Source: a virus. From it: DNA of 39,870 bases. The stretch spans positions 1 to 39,870 of the IMG/VR virus record IMGVR_UViG_3300034072_000581; one strand, 5' to 3'. The notes beneath the pieces are model-generated. The model was given only the letters and a program-made list of their open reading frames with translations. It made no database searches and was not told the DNA's origin. Below, piece by piece: positions 22,519 to 27,886 of the stretch. A program made the translations under genes and the position numbers. Numbering within the stretch: position 1 is the first letter of the stretch; the number at the start of each line of letters is the position of its first letter.

Positions 22519-22905
22519 TTATTTTTTAAAAAGTGATGTGTTAATCCTGTCCTTAACAAACAGGCATTTTTGATAGCGTCCAGATGTGACGAATTTTGCC
22601 AGCCAATCGGCCAGCAGTTTGGCCTGTTCTTTGTCCTTACCCCTGTACAGTTCGCGCCAATACTGTTTGTGCCACAGTAGGCCCCATCCGCATGCAGGAT
22701 CAATGGTCATGCCTGCTGGTGCAGGTGGCAGTATAGCACGCATAACCTGTTCGGCTATTTTAGCGCGTTCGGTGTTGCGTTCCACAGACTGTGCATGATT
22801 GTCGGTTAGTTCCAGTTCAGCGATTAATGCCCTGACCTGTTCGTACTGTTTGCCAGCGCCTAATGTGGCGCTGGCTAAACGGTCAAATTGTTCGTATATG
22901 TTCAT
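22519..22905 (-). CDS. protein of unknown function
   Basis: A 128-residue soluble protein, helical at first (YEQVRALIAELELTDNHAQSV) and rich in Trp in the middle (ACGWGLLWHKQYWRELYRGKD). No family recognised. It is followed after six bases by the SSB-like gene. Confidence 0.65.
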   Translation of the reverse strand: MNIYEQFDRLASATLGAGKQYEQVRALIAELELTDNHAQSVERNTERAKIAEQVMRAILPPAPAGMTIDPACGWGLLWHKQYWRELYRGKDKEQAKLLADWLAKFVTSGRYQKCLFVKDRINTSLFKK

Positions 22906-22917
22906 GGTTCGGTTTTA

Positions 22918-23196
22918 TTACACGTTGATGTCAGTGCGCAGCAGGTGTTCATATTTGTCGCCAACACTAACCATAGGTATGTACGTTGCTGTTTCAAATT
23001 TCCTGCCACGGAATACATCAGAACAGTATTGCAATTTCCAAAGTACGCCATCTTTTTTGAATACAACAGGAGCATTAGACAGGTCAATTTTGTACCGGCG
23101 CTTAAATTCGCTGGCAGTTTTTTTGAACAGCGTTTTTTGTGTGTTGATTTGGTAAAAAAAAGGAACCAGTGATGCGATGATAGAAAACTTATTCAT
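22918..23196 (-). CDS. small protein of unknown function, first gene of the early operon
   Basis: A 92-residue basic protein that begins with a moderately hydrophobic stretch (MNKFSIIASLVPFFYQINTQ), followed by a soluble domain. No family recognised. It is the first gene after the strong promoter at 23244-23273, with a leader of about 40 bases; early genes in this position often encode proteins that take over host functions. Confidence 0.6.
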   Translation of the reverse strand: MNKFSIIASLVPFFYQINTQKTLFKKTASEFKRRYKIDLSNAPVVFKKDGVLWKLQYCSDVFRGRKFETATYIPMVSVGDKYEHLLRTDINV

Positions 23197-23243
23197 TGTT
23201 CAAAAATTTGTGTGTGTGAATCGTTGTTGTGTGAATGATAGCA

Positions 23244-23305
23244 CAAAGATACGCACGTTTTTAATATTGTCAATAGTTTAATAAATTTATTTTTAAAATA
23301 TTTTC
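23244..23305 (-). promoter_or_regulatory. strong Bacteroidota-type promoter with AT-rich upstream element
   Basis: The minus strand shows TTG (23273-23271), 19 bases and TATCTTTG (23251-23244), with an A/T-rich block further upstream. About 51 of 62 positions match the promoter at 9949-10010, including an unbroken 19-base block around TATTGACAATATT. It should drive the operon from 23196 downwards. Confidence 0.82.
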
Positions 23306-23325
23306 ATGTGGTGCGTTTAGGCAAT

Positions 23326-23355
23326 AAAAAACCCGACCGTATTACTACGATCAGG
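23326..23355 (-). terminator. intrinsic terminator after the RecE-like nuclease gene
   Basis: An 8-bp stem with two G-U pairs (CCTGATCG with CGGTCGGG) and an 8-base loop is followed on the minus strand by TTTTTT. It lies 50 bases after the nuclease stop and separates it from the next promoter. Confidence 0.75.
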
Positions 23356-23405
23356 CCGCCCAAACTTCTGTATGAAGTGACTGTCAATTATGGATAATGA
23401 TGGTG

Positions 23406-24179
23406 TCAAACATAAATGTAGCATTCGCCATCTGGTGCATGAAATTCAGGCCCTGCGTCAAAATCGTTACAGGCAGCGATGCGCATGCACAGGTATTCCC
23501 ACTGGTTGCGCGCCCTGTTGCGGGCCTCAGGTGTTATTTCATACGGTGTCACGTTGCCATCATTATCAACAGCAATCAGGTAGTATTTGCATTCCATGCC
23601 TTCGCTGTCAAACTGATGCGCATAGATGGCAGCCTGCATATCGTAACCACCGCGTTTTATTTCATAACCCACATCAACACCTGATTTAGCGCCGAACCGC
23701 TTTAAATCCCAGATGACCGGTGTGGCTGCGTTTTCGCAGACAGCATCACAGATGGCGATGTGATCAAACTGGAATGCGTCAAAATCATACCGCTTCTGAA
23801 ATTCAAACGCATCTGACAGCAGGCCATGTTTGCGGACAAATGGCGATTTTCTGACAGCCCCTGCCAGGTCATGCGCATCCTTCACCTGTGATGATTCCAC
23901 CAGTGTCAGGCCTGTGTTCAGCGCTGTGCTGGTGTACTGCTGATACGTTTCCTTTCCGGCCTTTGTGCGCCTGTCCACGTCTGGCATTTCCAGAAATTCA
24001 TTCCCAAACCGGTCTGGCGTAAACAGGATGCAATCAATCAGTCGGCCCTCAATCATGGCCGCAGTCTGTTCGCGTTCCTCAGTGATGTACCGGCGCAGTT
24101 TACGTGGTGAATGCTGGAATGCCTTTAGCCTGCTGAATGACAGGTGCGTGATGCTCTTTGCTGTGAATAGTTGTGACAT
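23406..24179 (-). CDS. RecE-like PD-(D/E)XK exonuclease
   Basis: A 257-residue protein of the type annotated as exodeoxyribonuclease VIII-like. HLSFSRLKAFQHSPRKLRRY opens the family domain; MIEGRLIDCILF (about 42-53) corresponds to the GxxxHxxL motif but has Asp49 where His is usual; FDHIAICDAV (138-147), DLK (158-160) and QAAIY (182-186) supply the remaining nuclease residues. The family digests double-stranded DNA for recombination together with a ssDNA-annealing protein. The SSB-like gene lies nearby. Confidence 0.82.
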   Translation of the reverse strand: MSQLFTAKSITHLSFSRLKAFQHSPRKLRRYITEEREQTAAMIEGRLIDCILFTPDRFGNEFLEMPDVDRRTKAGKETYQQYTSTALNTGLTLVESSQVKDAHDLAGAVRKSPFVRKHGLLSDAFEFQKRYDFDAFQFDHIAICDAVCENAATPVIWDLKRFGAKSGVDVGYEIKRGGYDMQAAIYAHQFDSEGMECKYYLIAVDNDGNVTPYEITPEARNRARNQWEYLCMRIAACNDFDAGPEFHAPDGECYIYV

Positions 24180-24190
24180 GTGTTCAGTTT

Positions 24191-24484
24191 TTACTGTTGT
24201 TCGTTCAGTATAGTGTCAATGCGTTCAATTAGTTCCTGCATGGTTCCATCAGGGCAGTATGCAGTTGATTGCAGGATTTTGGCGGATGCTGCGATGATTA
24301 GTGCATTAATCCGGTGGAACTTTCGGTCAGGTGTGTCGTTAGGTACAGGCATTACTGATGCAATTACATCGCCATTGCTGTTAACAACGTCAATTAATCC
24401 GTATTCGCTTGCCTGTGCCCTCCATTCGCAGTTCGTTATTCCTACAAATCGCACCCTGATAGGTGGCTGTTTTTTTTCGCTCAT
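24191..24484 (-). CDS. small protein of unknown function
   Basis: A 97-residue soluble protein. It has a beta-rich N-terminal part and a helical C-terminal part (NALIIAASAKILQ). No family recognised. It follows a full Bacteroidota promoter at 24525-24555 by about 40 bases and precedes the RecE-like gene by 11 bases. Confidence 0.65.
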   Translation of the reverse strand: MSEKKQPPIRVRFVGITNCEWRAQASEYGLIDVVNSNGDVIASVMPVPNDTPDRKFHRINALIIAASAKILQSTAYCPDGTMQELIERIDTILNEQQ

Positions 24485-24524
24485 GTTGAATGTGTGTTTA
24501 GGTCAAAAATGATAATTCAGGTCG

Positions 24525-24555
24525 CAAATGTATCAATATAGCACCAAATTGCAAA
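24525..24555 (-). promoter_or_regulatory. Bacteroidota promoter TTTG-N19-TACATTTG
   Basis: TTTG (24555-24552), a spacer of exactly 19 bases and TACATTTG (24532-24525) on the minus strand fit the consensus fully. It lies between the terminator at 24576-24602 and the gene starting at 24484. Confidence 0.75.
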
Positions 24556-24565
24556 TTATTTAACA

Positions 24566-24602
24566 ACATAAAAAACCAGCGCACCTATTACAGATGCGCT
24601 GG
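24566..24602 (-). terminator. intrinsic terminator after the GH19 gene
   Basis: The minus strand has an 8-bp stem CCAGCGCA/TGCGCTGG followed by TTTTTT. The hairpin matches that at 7319-7345 at 25 of 27 positions. Confidence 0.85.
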
Positions 24603-24673
24603 CCTAATCGAATAACAAATAAAACCTGAACTAACATTGCCCCCCTTTTCAGGGGGATGAAAAAAAACATAAC
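24566..24673 (-). ncRNA. candidate small RNA between the GH19 gene and the RecE operon
   Basis: A transcript from the TACATTTG box at 24680-24687 would run about 107 nt to the terminator at 24566-24602. It would contain a run of eight U, then a strong 6-bp C/G hairpin with a GAAA loop (24641-24656) and the terminator hairpin. No credible gene is present. The -33 element is not visible, so transcription from here is uncertain. Confidence 0.35.
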
Positions 24674-24679
24674 CGGATG

Positions 24680-24687
24680 CAAATGTA
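24680..24687 (-). promoter_or_regulatory. Bacteroidota -7 box (TACATTTG) after the GH19 gene
   Basis: An exact TAnnTTTG match in the gap beyond the GH19 stop codon. I see no TTTG at 19-21 bases upstream. Confidence 0.4.
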
Positions 24688-24705
24688 GTAGATTTGTGAT
24701 AACTA

Positions 24706-25278
24706 TTATGGCAACTGCAAATGTTTTAAAATCGGATCCAGTCTGTCAGCATGCCGTTTTATGATGTCCGCATGAAACGTGCCATTCACCACCTTGCGCG
24801 CATTCAGGTAGTCACACCCCTGCGCATTAATGTACCTGTCAATGGCCCTGCCGGTAAACAGGCCCGTCCGCATACCACGAACCAGAATAAAGGCAGCTAT
24901 TTCAGGCCGCAGCGCCAAATCAGGATTATTGACCAGATCGGCCCCTGTCAGACGCGCCCATACCTCGTAATTTTTACGCCATGTCAGTTGAACGTATCCG
25001 CGACCGTAGTACCCTGTTGACCAGTATTTCTGTTGCATCAGCCATATTGTTGTATCCTCTTTGGCCTTAATTTCCCGAATAGGCCTGAAACGGGATTCAT
25101 GCCAGCAGGTAGCCAACATGTAGGTCAGTTGCCGGTAGTCCGTCAGCCCCTCACGGTCAAAATTATGCGCAATCAGTTTAACTGCCTGTTGCTGTTCTGC
25201 TGTCAGTCCGGTCGGGCCTGCGCGTAGTGCTGTTGCCATCTGTTTAATGACTTCCGGTGTTATCTTTGGTTCATACAT
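24706..25278 (-). CDS. GH19-like peptidoglycan hydrolase (chitinase-like fold)
   Basis: A 190-residue enzyme. MLATCWHESRF contains the likely general acid Glu61, and STGYYGRGYVQLTWRKNYEVW matches the conserved GYxGRGxxQLTxxxNY block of phage GH19-type hydrolases. In phages this family cleaves peptidoglycan and acts as endolysin. No signal peptide or anchor is visible, so release would need the holin. Unusually, it lies in an operon with thymidylate synthase, overlapping it by eight bases, and far from the holin transcript's end. Confidence 0.9.
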   Translation of the reverse strand: MYEPKITPEVIKQMATALRAGPTGLTAEQQQAVKLIAHNFDREGLTDYRQLTYMLATCWHESRFRPIREIKAKEDTTIWLMQQKYWSTGYYGRGYVQLTWRKNYEVWARLTGADLVNNPDLALRPEIAAFILVRGMRTGLFTGRAIDRYINAQGCDYLNARKVVNGTFHADIIKRHADRLDPILKHLQLP

Positions 25279-25912
25279 AACCGTGTGCTTTTAGTGAATG
25301 TGTAAATTTACCTGTTTGTTTGACTGCATCCAGCATCATTTGTGCTGCCTGCTGTGTTTCCTGTTGTGCATCCGGCGCTAATCGCTGATTATACAGGTTG
25401 ATGAACGCCAACAGTGACCCTGTCCAAATAAACTGCGTCATCAGGTTCAATGGTAGTATCGTGCGCGCCTGTTCCTTTGCCACACCCAGTTCAATCAGTT
25501 TGCGATACGCGTGCATACATGCCTCAATCGCCACATCCTGCCACATCAGCGCGTCATTGTTCCTGCTATCTGACAGCGGGCCTGCGCTGCCCTGTTTAGA
25601 TGATTCTGACTGGCGTCTGAATGTTTGTATTTTGTGGTATTCATCGCTGAAATCAACATACCTGCCTGATATGCTGCTGGCCACCATCCCAATCTGATGT
25701 TTGAACAACTGCCGTTCTACATAGATAGGAACAGAAACCCTGAACTGCAATTGCGGATGCCGGAATGGTGTGGTGTGCCGGTGGCTGGCCAAGTATTCTA
25801 TCAGTTTGATGTCACGTTCAGATAGTTCGTCTGAATGTTTAGCAAACGATGAACGCGCAGCGTTTACAACCATCAGGTCATCACCGAACACGTCTAATAA
25901 TTTTACTGTCAT
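25271..25912 (-). CDS. thyX: FAD-dependent thymidylate synthase
   Basis: A 213-residue enzyme that makes dTMP from dUMP with FAD, methylene-THF and NADPH. RHTTPFRHPQLQF (45-57), the signature KHQIGMVASSISGRYV (71-86) and ARTILPLNLMTQF plus NLYNQRLAPDAQQET are typical. The usual RHRx7S motif appears as KHQx8S: Lys71 replaces Arg and one extra residue precedes Ser82. I believe this K-H variant occurs in other phage members. The gene stands directly after a terminator and a promoter-like box, at the head of its operon. Confidence 0.92.
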   Translation of the reverse strand: MTVKLLDVFGDDLMVVNAARSSFAKHSDELSERDIKLIEYLASHRHTTPFRHPQLQFRVSVPIYVERQLFKHQIGMVASSISGRYVDFSDEYHKIQTFRRQSESSKQGSAGPLSDSRNNDALMWQDVAIEACMHAYRKLIELGVAKEQARTILPLNLMTQFIWTGSLLAFINLYNQRLAPDAQQETQQAAQMMLDAVKQTGKFTHSLKAHGYV

Positions 25913-25935
25913 GTGTTGTATTTGTTATTAGTAGG

Positions 25936-25943
25936 CAAAGGTA
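25936..25943 (-). promoter_or_regulatory. Bacteroidota -7 box (TACCTTTG) upstream of thyX
   Basis: An exact TAnnTTTG match 24 bases before the thyX start. No TTTG or TTG at the expected distance upstream, which is occupied by the terminator stem. Confidence 0.45.
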
Positions 25944-25954
25944 CGCTAAACAAC

Positions 25955-25984
25955 AAAAATGCCTGCGCGATTTAACACGCAGGC
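25955..25984 (-). terminator. intrinsic terminator after the holin gene
   Basis: A 7-bp perfect stem GCCTGCG/CGCAGGC with a 10-base loop is followed on the minus strand by ATTTTTG. It ends the long late transcript (tail and lysis genes). Confidence 0.8.
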
Positions 25985-26043
25985 ACAAAATGCAGCCCCG
26001 ATAGACTAACCAACAAGCGAAGGTGTAAACAGTGTGTGTATAA

Positions 26044-26520
26044 TTAACCTTCGTTTGCGTCTGCCTGTATTGCCGCCTGTTGATCCTTCAGGAACCTGAC
26101 CAGTGGATTAATCACGTTCAGGCCCAAAACTGAAATCAACACACCCCAGTCTTTGGCGTACACAGCAGCAACTATCTGGTCAGCAGTTCCATCAGGAACC
26201 GTGAACCCGAACAGCACAGCGGATGCGAGTAGTGCGGTCACGGCAGATACCCAGAACGTAGTGTTTGATATGATTGATTTACCGCTGATTTTGCCACCGC
26301 GTTTTTTGAAATTCCACACAGGGAATATGATGGATGACACCAGCAGACCGGTGACGGCCAGAATGCCGCCGGTGTTCAGTGTGGTTTCAAAGTCGCCAGC
26401 TAGCGCCTGCGCATCCTGCGGAAATTCCACACCGGTGGCGGCTAGTGCAGCCAGAATGACGTATGTAACGGACGCAATAAACCCCGGTGATTTAGGATCG
26501 AATTTAGTTGATTTAGCCAT
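26044..26520 (-). CDS. probable holin, multi-span membrane protein
   Basis: A 158-residue protein with hydrophobic segments at about 13-33, 50-71, 88-108 and possibly 125-144 and a charged C-terminus. Size and topology suit a phage holin, which would open the inner membrane for the endolysin. It is the last gene of the late transcript, after a probable spanin pair, which supports a role in lysis. Confidence 0.65.
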   Translation of the reverse strand: MAKSTKFDPKSPGFIASVTYVILAALAATGVEFPQDAQALAGDFETTLNTGGILAVTGLLVSSIIFPVWNFKKRGGKISGKSIISNTTFWVSAVTALLASAVLFGFTVPDGTADQIVAAVYAKDWGVLISVLGLNVINPLVRFLKDQQAAIQADANEG

Positions 26521-26536
26521 GTTGTAGATGGTGTTG

Positions 26537-26911
26537 TTATTGGTGAAGAAATGTATCGGGCAAAACTGCCTGCGTGCGCAATTCGCACACTGTGTCGTAT
26601 TGTACGCACTGCGTAGTAATTGCGTAGTTATCTGCTGTGCGCAAATTGCGTGTATTGCGTAATTGCGTAATTATTGCGCTGTGTTTTTCGTCCGCAATAC
26701 TGTCTGCGTATTGCATCAGTTGCGCAACATACGCACGTTCTGCGTAGTCTGAATAATGCGCGCATTCTGCGTCTGAATTGCGCACTGGTGTTGCGTCATC
26801 AGGTGGCGGTGCGTGCGGATCGGCAGGATGCCTGTATTTTGCGCGTGCGCAATTAATTAGAATGAATGACAGCGTGAATGATAGCACAGTGCAGACAAAA
26901 ATGTATTTCAT
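26537..26911 (-). CDS. probable lipoprotein, candidate outer-membrane spanin
   Basis: A 124-residue protein. A hydrophobic signal sequence (MKYIFVCTVLSFTLSFILIN) is followed by Cys21 in ILINCARA, a possible lipobox, although Asn before Cys is unusual. A Pro-rich stretch (HPADPHAPPPDD) follows, as often seen in o-spanins. The gene lies directly between a coiled-coil single-span protein and the holin, the expected order for an i-spanin/o-spanin pair. The coding DNA is unusually rich in TGCGTA/TGCGCA words. Confidence 0.5.
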   Translation of the reverse strand: MKYIFVCTVLSFTLSFILINCARAKYRHPADPHAPPPDDATPVRNSDAECAHYSDYAERAYVAQLMQYADSIADEKHSAIITQLRNTRNLRTADNYAITTQCVQYDTVCELRTQAVLPDTFLHQ

Positions 26912-26953
26912 GTCGCTGTTTTTATTTCGTTTGTGTTTGCGTTTGAATTTGCG

Positions 26954-27217
26954 TCATTGCGTCTTTACGCGCAATAACAGTTCATCATATTTTGCGCGTT
27001 GTTCTGTCACGAAGTCAATCATTTCTTTGCGCATGCGCTCATTGTTTTCGCGCTCCTGCGTGAACCTACGTTCCCAATATTCGCGCTCAGATTGTAGTGC
27101 GCTGTCACATTCGCGTTCCAGGGTGATGATGCGCCCGTATAGCACACCAATGGCTGCGCATAGCGAAAATATAACCCAGTATGGCAGTGTCTGCCTGTTC
27201 GGTAGTTCCATGCCCAT
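26954..27217 (-). CDS. single-span coiled-coil protein, candidate inner-membrane spanin
   Basis: An 87-residue protein (85 if the second ATG at 27211 is used). A membrane segment at about 13-29 (YWVIFSLCAAIGVLYG) is followed by a continuous charged coiled coil (LERECDSALQSEREYWERRF and onward). This N-in, C-out topology with a periplasmic coiled coil is typical of i-spanins. Its partner would be the lipoprotein encoded next. Confidence 0.6.
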   Translation of the reverse strand: MGMELPNRQTLPYWVIFSLCAAIGVLYGRIITLERECDSALQSEREYWERRFTQERENNERMRKEMIDFVTEQRAKYDELLLRVKTQ

Positions 27218-27252
27218 AATGGCGGTTTTTTGGGGATGTTGTTGTGCTGTGG

Positions 27253-27864
27253 CTATCGGTTCGCAGGTTGCTGTTTAATAAGCCACCTTTTACCGTCTGC
27301 CTGAATATACCGGTCGCCTGAAATCCTGAAAAAGTCGGTGAATTTCCCGCTTGTCGGATAATTATTCAGCCTGATGACGGTATTGGCAATTGGTTGCGCC
27401 ACACGCAGCGTTCCTGTACCTATACGCCACCGATACGCGCCTGTGGCAATCTTGCTGATGACGATGGTCTGTTGCGTGTCGCCGCGCATATTCCATGTAC
27501 CCAACCAAAGCGATTCGTTATCTGCTCTTAGGCTGTCAACAGGATTACGGCCTGTTAATGATTGTATGCGGTCTGATTCGCGAAAAATGGCGGTGATGCG
27601 CTGTGAATAGTTCCACGTTGAATTGATGTCAGCGGCGAAGGTTGCAGCAAGGTTGCTGATATATCCCTTGCCCTGCTGATACAGTTGCAGACTGTCGCCT
27701 GCCAGTTGTGCATCCTCTGCATACGCGCCTGTGGAATACATTACCCGATGCACTTTGTAGTATTTGCCCGATGTGTTGGTGATATAGGTAGTATCCAATG
27801 TGACTACCTGACCGATTGCGATGTGTGCAGATAAAATTGCACAGAGAAAAATTATGTGTTTCAT
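27253..27864 (-). CDS. secreted protein of unknown function
   Basis: A 203-residue protein. I take the ATG at 27864 (MKHIIFLCAILSAHIAIGQ), which gives a typical signal peptide with cleavage after IAIG. The mature part shows LGTWNMRGDTQQTIVIS, TGAYRWRIG and FTDFFRISGDRYIQADGKRW, a beta-strand-rich pattern suggestive of a small beta barrel or lipocalin-like fold. It lies directly after the fibre gene, which also carries a signal peptide, so the two may be exported together. Confidence 0.7.
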   Translation of the reverse strand: MKHIIFLCAILSAHIAIGQVVTLDTTYITNTSGKYYKVHRVMYSTGAYAEDAQLAGDSLQLYQQGKGYISNLAATFAADINSTWNYSQRITAIFRESDRIQSLTGRNPVDSLRADNESLWLGTWNMRGDTQQTIVISKIATGAYRWRIGTGTLRVAQPIANTVIRLNNYPTSGKFTDFFRISGDRYIQADGKRWLIKQQPANR

Positions 27865-27886
27865 GCGTTTGTTTTTGTGTCGTTTT

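Noticed and set aside
24566-24670. 36-codon frame beginning MFFFIPLKRG
   Set aside because: It would be translated through the terminator hairpin and has the composition of a random reading of hairpin DNA.
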